A program made the translations under genes and the position numbers. From Kingella negevensis (GTDB lineage: Bacteria > Pseudomonadota > Gammaproteobacteria > Burkholderiales > Neisseriaceae): a DNA stretch of 64,000 bases. The stretch spans positions 1,426,001-1,490,000 of the forward strand of contig NZ_CP123448.1 of NCBI RefSeq assembly GCF_030177895.1. The letters run 5' to 3'. The notes under the pieces are model-generated. The model saw nothing but the letters and a program-made list of their open reading frames with translations, was not told where the DNA came from and made no database searches. Below are positions 1 through 8,168 of this stretch, in pieces; the first letter of the stretch is position 1, and the number at the start of each line of letters is the position of its first letter.

Positions 1-230
1 AAACCTATAACCCAAACCGCTATAACGCAGCCAACCCAAATGGCTCAAACGGCTACTACAGCAGCAACCATAAATCATCGTTTAGAAACGAATTACGTTA
101 CTCAGTAGGTGCAGCACTCACTTGGATTTCACCAGTAGGTCCAATCAAATTAAGCTACGCTTACCCACTGAAAAAGAAAAGCTCAGACCAAGTTCAACGC
201 TTCCAATTCCAGTTAGGTACCGTATTCTAA
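1..230 (+). CDS. bamA: BamA (Omp85) outer-membrane assembly protein, C-terminal end only
   Basis: Only the last 75 codons are in the window; the frame is open from position 3 to TAA at 228-230. BamA is the outer-membrane barrel that inserts other barrels. The visible part is the end of the barrel, with strands such as RYSVGAALTWISPVGPIKLSYAYPL, broken here by nothing but turns, and QRFQFQLGTVF ending in the C-terminal phenylalanine that is the beta-signal of outer-membrane proteins. The next genes, skp and lpxD, are the usual neisserial and proteobacterial partners, which supports the call. Nothing abnormal is seen in this fragment. Confidence 0.93.
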   Translation, partial: TYNPNRYNAANPNGSNGYYSSNHKSSFRNELRYSVGAALTWISPVGPIKLSYAYPLKKKSSDQVQRFQFQLGTVF

Positions 231-240
231 GCAACACAAA

Positions 241-279
241 AAACGCAGCCTGAAAACCCTTTTCAGGCTGCGTTTTTTA
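241..279 (+). terminator. Inverted pair of uptake sequences acting as bamA terminator
   Basis: GCAGCCTGAAAA and its reverse complement TTTTCAGGCTGC are separated by a short loop and followed by a T-run. The hairpin begins 11 bases after the bamA stop. Paired uptake sequences used as intrinsic terminators are known in Neisseriaceae. Confidence 0.85.
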
Positions 280-354
280 TGAAAAATTTGCGATAACGCC
301 CTTTCTGGCGTATGCTGCGAACCTTATTCATTAACGCTAGGAACTATGAATATC

Positions 355-864
355 ATGAAAAACACCACTCGCACATTATGCACGATTGCATTACTTTCAG
401 GCAGCCTGAATGCCATTGCCAGCAACGACGTGCAAAAATTCGGTTACGTAAATCCAGAACGCGTTTACACCGAAACCAAAGCTGCCAAGCGCATTGAAAC
501 CACATTACAAAAAGAATTTGGCGAACAACAACAAAAATTAGTTGCCCTACAAAAATCAGGCATAAAATTGCAAGAGCAACTGTCATCAAACAAACTAGGC
601 GGCAGCCAACGCAAACACGCCGAAGAACAACTCCGAGAAAACGTACAACAATATCGCATTGCCGCTGCGCACTTAGCAGAAGAATACAACTTGCGCCGCA
701 ACGAAGAATTTGCCGCCTTGCAAAACAATGCCAACAACGTGATTAAAAACATTGCCGAAAAAGAAAAATACGATTTAATCGTGCAAGAAGCCGTGTTTGT
801 TGTTCGCAAATACGACATTACCGACCGTGTTATCAAAGCATTAGACGAAGCAGAACCTAGATAA
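355..864 (+). CDS. skp: Skp/OmpH periplasmic chaperone
   Basis: Skp holds unfolded outer-membrane proteins in the periplasm and hands them to BamA. The 169-residue product has an N-terminal signal segment (residues 1 to about 23, ending LNAIASN), a [12 protein letters not shown] start to the mature domain, then a long charged Gln/Lys/Glu-rich coiled coil of the tentacle type (about residues 40-130). Two ATGs compete: 346 is only 2 bases from the AGGAA at 339-343, while 355 is 11 bases away. I prefer 355 but cannot exclude 346, which adds three residues. It lies between bamA and lpxD as in most Gram-negative bacteria. Confidence 0.9.
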   Translation: MKNTTRTLCTIALLSGSLNAIASNDVQKFGYVNPERVYTETKAAKRIETTLQKEFGEQQQKLVALQKSGIKLQEQLSSNKLGGSQRKHAEEQLRENVQQYRIAAAHLAEEYNLRRNEEFAALQNNANNVIKNIAEKEKYDLIVQEAVFVVRKYDITDRVIKALDEAEPR

Positions 865-878
865 ATCTCAACACAATA

Positions 879-958
879 TGCAGCCTGAAAAATCATTCAA
901 AACCATTTTTCAGGCTGCATTTATATCTAAAACACAGCCTGAAAATCTTTCAGGCTGC
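879..958. terminator. Two successive inverted uptake-sequence pairs between skp and lpxD
   Basis: The first pair lies at about 879-921 and the second, shorter pair at about 935-958. Each can fold as a hairpin. Neither is followed by a long T-run, so they may attenuate skp-lpxD read-through and not stop it fully. Confidence 0.55.
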
Positions 959-985
959 GTTCAAAAAGTATTCAAAGGAAAACCC

Positions 986-2017
986 ATGTTTACCCTATCC
1001 CAAATTATTGAAAAACTCGGCGGCGAATTCCGCGGCGACAATATTTCAGTTCATGCCATCGCCCCAGCTTCACGCGCCCAAGCCAACGAAATTACATTTT
1101 TAGCCAATCCAAAATACAAACACGAAGTAGAAAACAGCACTGCAGGTGCAGTCATCGTTTCACAAAAGGCAGCAGATTTCTTCCCAAATCGCAATGTGGT
1201 TGTCGTGCCAGACCCGTATTTATATTTCGCCAAAGTGGCACGATTATTTCACCCGATTGTTGCACCAAAAGCAGGCGTTCACCCCACTGCCGTGATTGAA
1301 CCCACCGCCATTGTGCCAGCAAGCTGCGAAATCGGCGCGAATGTTTACATCGGCGCGAACACCGTGCTGGGCGAACGTTGCCGCATATTGGCAAACGCCG
1401 TGATTGAACACGATTGCACACTGGGCAACGACTGCTTTATTCACCCAAACGTAACCGTGTATTTCGGCTGCACGATTGGGCATCGCGTGGAATTGCATTC
1501 AGGCTGCGTGATTGGCGCGGACGGTTTCGGATTGGCATTTTCAGGCAGCGATTGGTTCAAAATTCCGCAAACAGGCGGCGTCACTTTGGGTGATGACGTG
1601 GAAATCGGCTCAAATACCAATATCGACCGTGGCGCGATGTCCGACACCGTGGTTGGGCGTGGCACAAAAATCGACAACCAAGTGCAAATCGCGCACAACT
1701 GCAAAGTGGGCGAACACACCGTTATCGCGGCGCAAACAGGCATTTCAGGCAGCACGACCATCGGCAGTTATTGCGTGATTGGCGGCGGTGTTGGCACGGT
1801 TGGGCATATCGAAATCGCCGACAAAACGAACATTGGCGGCGGCACAAATATTACCCATAGTATCAAGGAAAGTGGTCAGCATTTCGCGTCTATTTTCCCA
1901 ATGCAAACGTATAAAGAATGGGTGCGAAACGGCGTTCACATCAATCATTTGAATGAAATGCACAAGCGTATTAAAGCGTTGGAAGCGAAATTGGCGGAAC
2001 AGGAATTGAATAAATGA
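986..2017 (+). CDS. lpxD: LpxD, UDP-3-O-acylglucosamine N-acyltransferase
   Basis: LpxD adds the second (N-linked) hydroxyacyl chain to UDP-3-O-acylglucosamine, the third step of lipid A synthesis, in the cytoplasm. The 343-residue protein has the N-terminal uridine-binding domain (about 1-100, [15 protein letters not shown]) followed by a left-handed beta-helix of hexapeptide repeats (about 105-300). The catalytic histidine sits in IAHNC. Start ATG 986 follows AAAGGA; an in-frame extension to 878 is only uptake sequence. The length is normal. In relatives fabZ and lpxA follow at once; here an IS1016 element begins 13 bases after the stop, and fabZ-lpxA are found at 41.3-42.6 kb on the other strand. 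Confidence 0.95.
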   Translation: MFTLSQIIEKLGGEFRGDNISVHAIAPASRAQANEITFLANPKYKHEVENSTAGAVIVSQKAADFFPNRNVVVVPDPYLYFAKVARLFHPIVAPKAGVHPTAVIEPTAIVPASCEIGANVYIGANTVLGERCRILANAVIEHDCTLGNDCFIHPNVTVYFGCTIGHRVELHSGCVIGADGFGLAFSGSDWFKIPQTGGVTLGDDVEIGSNTNIDRGAMSDTVVGRGTKIDNQVQIAHNCKVGEHTVIAAQTGISGSTTIGSYCVIGGGVGTVGHIEIADKTNIGGGTNITHSIKESGQHFASIFPMQTYKEWVRNGVHINHLNEMHKRIKALEAKLAEQELNK

Positions 2018-2029
2018 AAGAAAAGTTAA

Positions 2030-2768
2030 GGGGCTGTCCTAGATAAGTAGGGAAATTCAAATTAAGTTAGAATTATCCCTATGAAAAAAAGTCGTCTAAG
2101 TCAGTACAAACAAAACAAACTCATTGAGCTATTTGTCGCAGGTGTAACTGCAAGAACAGCAGCAGAGTTAGTAGGTGTTAATAAAAATACCGCAGCCTAT
2201 TATTTTCATCGTTTACGATTACTTATTTATCAAAACAGTCCACATTTGGAAATGTTTGATGGCGAAGTAGAAGCTGATGAAAGTTATTTTGGCAGACAAC
2301 GTAAAGGCAAGCACGGTCGTGGTTCAGCTGGCAAAGTCGCTGTATTCGGGCTTTTGAAGCGAAATGGCAAGATTTATACGGTTACTGTACCGAATACCCA
2401 AACCGCTACTTTATTGCCTATTATCCGCGAACAAGTGAAACCTGACAGCATTGTTTATACGGATTGTTATCGCAGCTATGATGTATTAGATGTGAGCGAC
2501 AAAGCCATTTTAACTTCGCTGAAACTTCGTTTTCGTATCAATCACAGCACACATTTTGCTGAACGACAAAATCATATTAACGGAATTGAGAACTTTTGGA
2601 ACCAAGCAAAACGTCATTTACGCAAGTTTAACGGCATTCCCAAAGAGCATTTTGAGCTGTATTTAAAGGCGTGCGAATGGCGTTTTAACAACAGTGAGAT
2701 AAAAGTTCTTGTTCTATTTTAAAACAGTTAGTAAAATCGAGTTTATCCTAGTTATCTAGGACAGCCCC
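2030..2768 (+). mobile_element. IS1016-type insertion sequence (IS1595 family)
   Basis: The ends are inverted repeats: GGGGCTGTCCTAGATAA at 2030 and its near-complement TTATCTAGGACAGCCCC ending at 2768, about 739 bp apart. One transposase frame lies inside. No 8-bp target duplication is visible: the left flank ends AAAGTTAA and the right flank begins AAAATAAA. This suits an element that took part in a rearrangement, or one whose flank was later deleted. Confidence 0.88.
2081..2722 (+). CDS. IS1016-type transposase, C-terminus probably frameshifted
   Basis: This is a DDE-type transposase of the IS1595/IS1016 group, 213 residues. Seen: an N-terminal helix-turn-helix region (about 10-50, SRLSQYKQNKLIELFVAG), VEADESYFG carrying the first acidic residue, VYTDCYRSY carrying the second, and GIENFWNQAKRHLRKFNG near the end. 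The protein stops early with KVLVLF. Reading one base later gives SILKQLVKSSLS up to the terminal repeat, which is the usual tail of this family, so a one-base indel near 2703 is likely. The activity of this copy is therefore doubtful. Confidence 0.85.
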   Translation: MKKSRLSQYKQNKLIELFVAGVTARTAAELVGVNKNTAAYYFHRLRLLIYQNSPHLEMFDGEVEADESYFGRQRKGKHGRGSAGKVAVFGLLKRNGKIYTVTVPNTQTATLLPIIREQVKPDSIVYTDCYRSYDVLDVSDKAILTSLKLRFRINHSTHFAERQNHINGIENFWNQAKRHLRKFNGIPKEHFELYLKACEWRFNNSEIKVLVLF

Positions 2769-2864
2769 AAAATAAAAATGAAACAAGGCGACAACGCCTA
2801 CCGTGTACGAATAGTACATAATGGCGTTGGCAACGCAGTATCATTGCAATTTTAATCAACTATA
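2769..2864. repeat. Correia-like element, copy A, truncated
   Basis: It carries the shared core AAGGCGACAACGCC, GTACGAATAGTAC and GGCGTTGGCAACGC, and the terminus CAACTATA at 2857-2864. The other TATAG terminus is missing exactly where the IS1016 right end abuts. See the finding on the repeat family. Confidence 0.75.
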
Positions 2865-2873
2865 TACCAAGTA

Positions 2874-2905
2874 AAAAGCTGCCTAATATTATTCAGGCAG
2901 CTTTA
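2874..2905. terminator. Hairpin terminator
   Basis: AAAGCTGCCT and its complement AGGCAGCTTT enclose a 10-base loop. It lies 23 bases past the stop of the CZB-domain gene on the minus strand and probably serves that gene. Confidence 0.65.
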
Positions 2906-2927
2906 TCCAAGTATTCACGTACGCAGC

Positions 2928-3377
2928 TTAATTTGTTTGGACTTTATCCAACAAACTAACTAATGCCACTTTAACTTCTTTTGACAAATCAATTAACTCA
3001 TAGCGCAGCGCACTAATCGCTTCCATTAAATAGCCTTTTCGATGATTTTGCAAAATGTCGCCAGCACATTGATGAAAACGCGCATGAGCATTTTTAACTA
3101 CTTCGTATTCTGGATATTTATCCAAACACAAACCATCGCTATACAACCACTTGCCCAATTTACACAAATGGTCTACTCCCACAACGGCTGGGTCGTATTC
3201 TTCGGGGTTTTTACCACGCAACGTACTTTCCAATCTCTCAATCCAAGCCTCGTGCGCTTCAATCGCTTCCAATAAATGCAAACCATGCAAATCCTGTTGA
3301 GCCGTTGTTAAATTTAGTGGAACATCTTTGCCCGCATTATATTGCTCAATCCATAATTTCAAATCCATCGTATTCAC
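2928..3377 (-). CDS. CZB-domain (chemoreceptor zinc-binding type) cytoplasmic protein
   Basis: The protein has 149 residues and no signal or membrane segment. The spacing of a histidine in EAHEAWIERL, a cysteine in DHLCKLGKWLYSDGL, and two histidines in NAHARFHQCAGDIL matches the 3His/1Cys zinc site of the CZB domain. That domain occurs on chemoreceptors and diguanylate cyclases and also as stand-alone proteins, where it senses zinc or hypochlorite. The role here is unknown; no chemotaxis genes are nearby. Two ATGs (3377 and 3368) are possible starts. The gene stands alone between two mobile elements and may have been carried by them. Confidence 0.72.
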   Translation of the reverse strand: MNTMDLKLWIEQYNAGKDVPLNLTTAQQDLHGLHLLEAIEAHEAWIERLESTLRGKNPEEYDPAVVGVDHLCKLGKWLYSDGLCLDKYPEYEVVKNAHARFHQCAGDILQNHRKGYLMEAISALRYELIDLSKEVKVALVSLLDKVQTN

Positions 3378-3572
3378 CTTTAAGAAAATTTAAATTCCAA
3401 TAACAACACTACCAACATTCCGTATATTTCTATGCCGGAACTCATCGGGATTATTGATTATTGTAGAACTTTGCACAAAGTTATTCAATCGTTTTTTTGA
3501 TGGGAATTTTAGATCTTGTTGAACATTCATAGCTTGAGCCATTGATACGCAAGGGCTAGAGCGACATTATTT

Positions 3573-4283
3573 TCATAATTTCGCTTTAAGTTTATCAAAC
3601 CGTGTAGCAATAGCTCGGTAGTTTTTAATTTTGTTAAATTGGTTTTCTACAACATGGCGACATTTATATAAATGCCAGTCCATGTGATGATTACCTTTTT
3701 TCTTATTATTTGATTTTACTGGTATATTTGCATGAGTATCTTCAGCTTCAATTTGTTCACGCAAAGGTTCTGAATCATAACCCTTGTCTGCACAAACTAT
3801 TGATGTTTCACTTAAATCCAATTTAGCAATCCATTCAGGTGCAACTTTAACATCATGTACCGAACCGTCAGTAATGATAAATTCCAAAGGATTGCCATGT
3901 GCATCTACTGCTAGATGAATTTTACTCGTGTTGCCACCAACACTTTGACCAATTGCTTGTTCTTTAGGATTGGCAACATTGCTGTGTTGATGTGCTTTAA
4001 CGTAAGTCCCATCAATCAATATCCATTCTATATCAGGATAATCAATGAGTTGCTTAAATATGTCCATAAATTTATTAGCAGCAGACCAACGGTTAAATGT
4101 TTTATAAATCGTGTTAGATTTACCAAAATATTTTGGCAAATCTCGCCAAGGAATGCCTGTTCTCATGTGGTATAAAATACCTTCCACGGTTTTACGCAAA
4201 TTTTCTGTGTCGTAAATACCTTGTTTGAGTAAAATAGCTTTCAGTCTTGTCCATTGTTTGTTATTGAGCATTAGGCGAGGCAT
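3573..4283 (-). CDS. IS1301-like transposase (IS5 family), C-terminal frameshift
   Basis: This is a DDE transposase of the IS5 family. Seen: MPRLMLNNKQW start, GILYHMRTGIPWRDLP, the first Asp in WILIDGTYVKAHQH, the second in VCADKGYD, and the final Glu in RHVVENQFNKIKN. The 236-residue frame stops after DKLKAKL. One base of shift at about 3587 would restore a normal family tail (NYENNVALALAYQWLKL) ending at 3527, so an inserted base seems to have cut the last 19 or so residues. I could not find convincing terminal repeats. ATGGCGAATG and its complement at 4281-4330 form a hairpin in front of the gene. Confidence 0.85.
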   Translation of the reverse strand: MPRLMLNNKQWTRLKAILLKQGIYDTENLRKTVEGILYHMRTGIPWRDLPKYFGKSNTIYKTFNRWSAANKFMDIFKQLIDYPDIEWILIDGTYVKAHQHSNVANPKEQAIGQSVGGNTSKIHLAVDAHGNPLEFIITDGSVHDVKVAPEWIAKLDLSETSIVCADKGYDSEPLREQIEAEDTHANIPVKSNNKKKGNHHMDWHLYKCRHVVENQFNKIKNYRAIATRFDKLKAKL

Positions 4284-4390
4284 GGCGAATGGTAAGGTTT
4301 TTTGTGGAAATTAAATTACTCATTCGCCATTTTTTTATCTAATCAATTATGGATACTCATTTTTTTAAATGAAATGTCCACACGACCTAA

Positions 4391-4486
4391 CTTCAACAAC
4401 CCAAACTTTATTTAGCAGAAGCCAAAAAGAAAAAAATTACACTTGAAGCTAAAAGTGGAAAATTAGAAATCCATTTCAAGGGATAA
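4391..4486 (+). pseudogene. C-terminal remnant of an unidentified gene
   Basis: An open stretch of 31 codons ends LEAKSGKLEIHFKG with TAA at 4484-4486. A stop precedes it at 4388-4390, next to the IS1301-like element. The Lys/Glu-rich beta-type tail looks like a real protein end but I do not recognise the family. It was probably cut off by the IS insertion or a deletion. Confidence 0.35.
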
Positions 4487-4514
4487 TTTTTTCAGGCAGC
4501 CTGAAAGGGAAATT

Positions 4515-4718
4515 ATGTGGCACATCGTTTTAATGGGCTATGTTTTTGTAACCATGATGTTTTCAATCGCTCAATATCCACAAGGCATTGCGCGTGTGCT
4601 GATTTATCTAGTTTTTTGGACAATCTTGCCCGTGCTGTTTTCATTTTGGGTTGTGCTGACACGCCGCCGCAATCAGCGCATGAAGCGCGAAGAAGCAGAA
4701 AACCAAAATCAACCCTAA
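4515..4718 (+). CDS. Small conserved-type inner-membrane protein, function unknown
   Basis: The product has 67 residues with two hydrophobic segments (about 4-22 and 28-48) and a strongly basic, polar tail (RRRNQRMKREEAENQNQP) expected in the cytoplasm. The ribosome site AAGGGA overlaps an uptake sequence (GCAGCCTGAAAGGGA), so the DUS provides part of the Shine-Dalgarno. A family name cannot be given. It lies ahead of tuf, but the tuf promoter is downstream of it, so they need not be co-transcribed. Confidence 0.6.
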   Translation: MWHIVLMGYVFVTMMFSIAQYPQGIARVLIYLVFWTILPVLFSFWVVLTRRRNQRMKREEAENQNQP

Positions 4719-4758
4719 TTTTCAGGCTGCGAAAAATGCAGTCTGAAAATATTTCTGC

Positions 4759-4787
4759 TTGATTTTTTTACAGAAAAAACATACAAT
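4759..4787 (+). promoter_or_regulatory. Probable tuf promoter
   Basis: TTGATT and TACAAT are separated by exactly 17 bases, about 105 bases before the tuf start. The leader that follows (about 4790-4892) has a GCGCATTCGCG palindrome and an ACAAGGATT ribosome site. Confidence 0.6.
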
Positions 4788-4892
4788 TTCGCGTTTAATT
4801 TTATTGGGTAGCGCATTCGCGTTATTCACTATTTTGTGTTGGAAAGCCCAGCACTATTTTTTAACTCGCTCTTTATACAAGGATTCTAGCTC

Positions 4893-6077
4893 ATGGCTAA
4901 GGAAAAATTTGAACGTAGCAAACCGCACGTAAACGTAGGTACAATCGGTCACGTTGACCATGGTAAAACCACTTTGACAGCTGCATTGACAACTATTTTA
5001 GCTGAAAAATTCGGCGGTTCTGCAAAAGCTTACGATCAAATCGATAACGCTCCAGAAGAAAAAGCACGTGGTATCACCATTAACACTGCTCACGTTGAAT
5101 ACGAAACTGCAACTCGTCACTACGCACACGTAGACTGCCCAGGACACGCAGACTATGTGAAAAACATGATTACTGGTGCGGCTCAAATGGACGGCGCAAT
5201 CTTGGTAGTATCTGCTGCTGACGGCCCTATGCCACAAACTCGTGAACACATCTTGTTGGCTCGCCAAGTAGGCGTTCCTTACATCATCGTATTCATGAAC
5301 AAATGCGACATGGTTGACGACGCTGAGTTGTTGGAATTGGTTGAAATGGAAATCCGTGACTTGTTGTCAAGCTACGACTTCCCAGGCGACGACTGCCCAA
5401 TCGTTCAAGGTTCTGCATTGCGCGCATTGGAAGGCGACGAGTCATTCAAAGAAAAAATCTTTGCTTTGGCTGACGCGTTAGATAGCTACATCCCTACCCC
5501 AGAACGTGCTGTTGACAAACCATTCTTATTGCCAATCGAAGACGTATTCTCAATCTCTGGTCGTGGTACAGTAGTAACTGGCCGTGTAGAACGCGGTATC
5601 ATCCACGTTGGCGATGAAATCGAAATCGTTGGTTTGAAAGACACTCAAAAAACTACTTGTACTGGCGTGGAAATGTTCCGCAAATTGTTGGACGAAGGCC
5701 AAGCTGGTGACAACGTTGGTGTATTGTTGCGTGGTACTAAACGTGAAGAAGTTGAACGCGGTCAAGTATTGGCTAAACCAGGTACAATCACTCCACACAC
5801 TAAATTTGAAGCTGAAGTATATGTATTGAGCAAAGAAGAAGGTGGTCGTCATACGCCATTCTTCGCTAACTACCGTCCACAATTCTATTTCCGTACAACT
5901 GACGTAACTGGCGCAGTTACATTGTCAGAAGGCGTTGAAATGGTAATGCCAGGCGAAAACGTGAAAATCACTGTTGAATTGATTGCACCTATCGCTATGG
6001 AAAACGGTTTGCGTTTTGCAATCCGTGAAGGTGGTCGTACCGTTGGTGCGGGCGTTGTAGCTAACGTAATCGCTTAA
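4893..6077 (+). CDS. tuf: Elongation factor Tu
   Basis: EF-Tu brings aminoacyl-tRNA to the ribosome as a GTP complex. It has 394 residues, normal for the family. Seen: P-loop GHVDHGKTT (about 19-27), switch [14 protein letters not shown] and GSALRALEG for guanine recognition, then the two beta-barrel domains with [13 protein letters not shown]. Codon use is strongly biased (GTA, GGT, CGT, AAA), as expected of a highly expressed gene. rpsJ follows after 18 bases, as in the str/S10 junction of relatives, but fusA is not upstream. Confidence 0.98.
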   Translation: MAKEKFERSKPHVNVGTIGHVDHGKTTLTAALTTILAEKFGGSAKAYDQIDNAPEEKARGITINTAHVEYETATRHYAHVDCPGHADYVKNMITGAAQMDGAILVVSAADGPMPQTREHILLARQVGVPYIIVFMNKCDMVDDAELLELVEMEIRDLLSSYDFPGDDCPIVQGSALRALEGDESFKEKIFALADALDSYIPTPERAVDKPFLLPIEDVFSISGRGTVVTGRVERGIIHVGDEIEIVGLKDTQKTTCTGVEMFRKLLDEGQAGDNVGVLLRGTKREEVERGQVLAKPGTITPHTKFEAEVYVLSKEEGGRHTPFFANYRPQFYFRTTDVTGAVTLSEGVEMVMPGENVKITVELIAPIAMENGLRFAIREGGRTVGAGVVANVIA

Positions 6078-6095
6078 TACAAGGATACTGAGATA

Positions 6096-6407
6096 ATGGC
6101 TAACCAAAAAATCCGTATCCGTTTGAAAGCTTATGACTACGCTTTGATTGACCGTTCAGCTCAAGAAATCGTTGAGACTGCTAAACGCACTGGCGCAGTT
6201 GTAAAAGGCCCAATCCCATTACCAACTAAAATCGAACGCTTCAACATTTTGCGTTCTCCACACGTGAACAAAACTTCTCGTGAACAGTTGGAAATCCGCA
6301 CGCACTTGCGTTTGATGGACATCGTGGATTGGACTGATAAAACCACTGACGCTTTGATGAAATTAGACTTGCCTGCTGGCGTAGACGTTGAAATCAAAGT
6401 TCAATAA
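6096..6407 (+). CDS. rpsJ: Ribosomal protein uS10
   Basis: This 103-residue small-subunit protein is also the NusE antitermination partner of NusB. Seen: [29 protein letters not shown] is the start of the family (cut here by no gap), with [12 protein letters not shown] and [17 protein letters not shown]. The ribosome site AAGGATA precedes ATG 6096. Oddity: in nearly all bacteria rpsJ heads the S10 operon and rplC follows. Here a terminator follows within 25 bases and uppS comes next, so this tuf-rpsJ unit is detached from the operon or is an extra copy. Confidence 0.97.
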
Positions 6408-6430
6408 TATTGTGAAGAAGTTGTAGCAAG

Positions 6431-6463
6431 AAAGCTCTTGGATTGATATTCAAGGGCTTTTTT
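6431..6463 (+). terminator. Intrinsic terminator after rpsJ
   Basis: AAAGCTCTTG pairs with CAAGGGCTTT around a 10-base loop, followed by a run of T. It shows that the tuf-rpsJ transcript ends here. Confidence 0.8.
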
Positions 6464-6545
6464 GTTTGTGCAATATTTTTCAGGCTGCCTGAAGAATATT
6501 GTTATAATCTGATTCTATTCCACTTTTTTAGAAAGAGCCTGCACG

Positions 6546-7295
6546 ATGAATCAAAGCAGCACTCAAAATATCCCTGAACACCACCACATTCCCCACCATG
6601 TCGCCGTGATTATGGACGGTAATGGGCGCTGGGCAAAAAAACGATTTATGCCACGCGTGATGGGGCATAAACGCGGCTTGGACGTATTGGAAGAAATAGT
6701 ACGCGTTTGCGATGATGCAGGTGTGCGCTATCTCACCGTTTTCGCTTTTTCAACCGAAAACTGGCGTCGCCCTGCCGAAGAAGTGTCTTTTTTAATGGGG
6801 CTTTTTTTAGTAGCATTGCAGAAAAAAGTAATTGAAATGAACAAAAATGGCGTGCGCTTGAAAGTGATTGGCGACCGCAGCCTCTTTAATGCCGACATTC
6901 AGCAAAGCATTGTTGATGCGGAAAAGCTGACTGAAAACAACACAGGCATCACGCTGACGATTGCGGCAGATTATGGCGGTCGTTGGGATATTTTACAGGC
7001 TGCCAATGCATTGATTAAAGAAGGTAAAACCGAAATCAGCGAAGCAGATTTGGCAAGCAAGTTGATGTTATCCGAAGCCCCTGAACCTGATTTATTCATT
7101 CGCACAGGCGGCGAAACGCGTATCAGCAACTTTATGCTTTGGCAAATGGCTTATGCCGAATTTTATTTCACAGATGTTTTGTGGCCTGATTTTAATGCTG
7201 ACGAAATGCACAAAGCCTTTGCGTCGTTTACCAAACGTGAACGCCGCTTTGGTCGCACTTCCGAGCAATTACCTGTAGAACAACAGCGTTCTTAA
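6546..7295 (+). CDS. uppS: Undecaprenyl diphosphate synthase
   Basis: UppS condenses eight isopentenyl units onto farnesyl diphosphate in cis to make the C55 carrier used for peptidoglycan and O-glycans. The 249-residue protein shows VAVIMDGNGRWAKKR with the catalytic Asp (about 24), HKRG, FAFSTENWRRP, and the C-terminal RTGGETRISNFMLWQ and AYAEFYFTDVLWPDF motifs. An extended -10 (TGTTATAAT at about 6500-6508) lies ahead. cdsA follows after 26 bases, as in relatives, where dxr, rseP and bamA come next; here they do not. Confidence 0.96.
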   Translation: MNQSSTQNIPEHHHIPHHVAVIMDGNGRWAKKRFMPRVMGHKRGLDVLEEIVRVCDDAGVRYLTVFAFSTENWRRPAEEVSFLMGLFLVALQKKVIEMNKNGVRLKVIGDRSLFNADIQQSIVDAEKLTENNTGITLTIAADYGGRWDILQAANALIKEGKTEISEADLASKLMLSEAPEPDLFIRTGGETRISNFMLWQMAYAEFYFTDVLWPDFNADEMHKAFASFTKRERRFGRTSEQLPVEQQRS

Positions 7296-7321
7296 TTTTC
7301 AGGCTGCCTGAAAGGATTTTT

Positions 7322-8116
7322 ATGTTGAAACAACGAATTTTAACGGCTTTAGTGCTGATTCCCTTGATGTTGCTGATGTTATTTTGTTCAGGCAGCTTTT
7401 TGTGGGCGGCATTTTCCGCTTTCATTGCTTTGATTGCTTTGTGGGAATACGGTCGCTTGGCTGGCTTGAACGCGCAGCAGCAAACGCATTATTTGGGTGG
7501 CACGGCATTTTTTATGCTGACGGCGTATTTGGGCAACTGGCAATTACCGAGCTTGATTTGGCTGATTTCTTTGGGCTTTTGGCTGATTGCCATGCCGATT
7601 TGGTTATACCAAAAATGGAAAATTTCAGCAAACGCGCAAGGTTTTGCGCTGGGCTGGTTATTGATGATACCGTTCTGGTTTGCGCTGATTCAGTTGCGCC
7701 CGAATAGCGATTATGCGGCGCATTTGTTGACGGTGATGATTTTGGTGTGGCTAGCGGATTCTGCTGCTTATTTTGTAGGTTGCGCGATTGGTAAGCATAA
7801 ATTAGCCCCCGTGCTCAGTCCGAAAAAAAGCTGGGAAGGCGCGATTGGTGGCTTGGTTGCCGTGCTGATTTATGTAACTTACACGCAATCGCAAGGCTGG
7901 TTATTTGCTGGTCAATCTTGGTTGGTGACAATGTTGGCTTCTGTGATTTTGACGTTTGTGAGCATTGGCGGCGATTTGCTGGAAAGCTGGCTGAAACGTG
8001 CGGCTGGGATTAAAGACAGCAGTAATTTGTTGCCAGGTCACGGCGGTGTATTTGACCGCGTAGATAGCTTGATTGCCGTGTTAGCCGTTTATGCAGCAGT
8101 ACAATCAATCTTCTAG
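7322..8116 (+). CDS. cdsA: Phosphatidate cytidylyltransferase (CDP-diacylglycerol synthase)
   Basis: CdsA makes CDP-diacylglycerol, the precursor of all membrane phospholipids. It is an integral membrane enzyme of 264 residues with about seven or eight hydrophobic helices. Seen: the polar motif LSPKKSWEGAIGG (about 168-180) and the family signature ending KDSSNLLPGHGGVFDRVDS near the C-terminus. The ribosome site lies in AAAGGATTTTTATG, and the uptake sequence TTCAGGCTGCCTGAAA sits just before it. It is the last gene of the uppS-cdsA unit. Confidence 0.95.
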   Translation: MLKQRILTALVLIPLMLLMLFCSGSFLWAAFSAFIALIALWEYGRLAGLNAQQQTHYLGGTAFFMLTAYLGNWQLPSLIWLISLGFWLIAMPIWLYQKWKISANAQGFALGWLLMIPFWFALIQLRPNSDYAAHLLTVMILVWLADSAAYFVGCAIGKHKLAPVLSPKKSWEGAIGGLVAVLIYVTYTQSQGWLFAGQSWLVTMLASVILTFVSIGGDLLESWLKRAAGIKDSSNLLPGHGGVFDRVDSLIAVLAVYAAVQSIF

Positions 8117-8125
8117 AGAACAAAA

Positions 8126-8160
8126 AAGCAGCCTGAAAAGTTTTTCAGGCTGCTTTTTTA
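8126..8160. terminator. Bidirectional uptake-sequence terminator between cdsA and ldh
   Basis: AAAAAGCAGCCTGAAAA pairs with TTTTCAGGCTGCTTTTT. The two genes converge on it, so it can end both transcripts. Confidence 0.85.
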
Positions 8161-8168
8161 TATGCTGA

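Noticed and set aside
878-985. In-frame N-terminal extensions beginning MQPEK or MQPEN (also at 14513, 51289, 21933 and elsewhere)
   Set aside because: They are translations of the uptake sequence ATGCAGCCTGAAAA; proper ribosome sites and family starts lie downstream.
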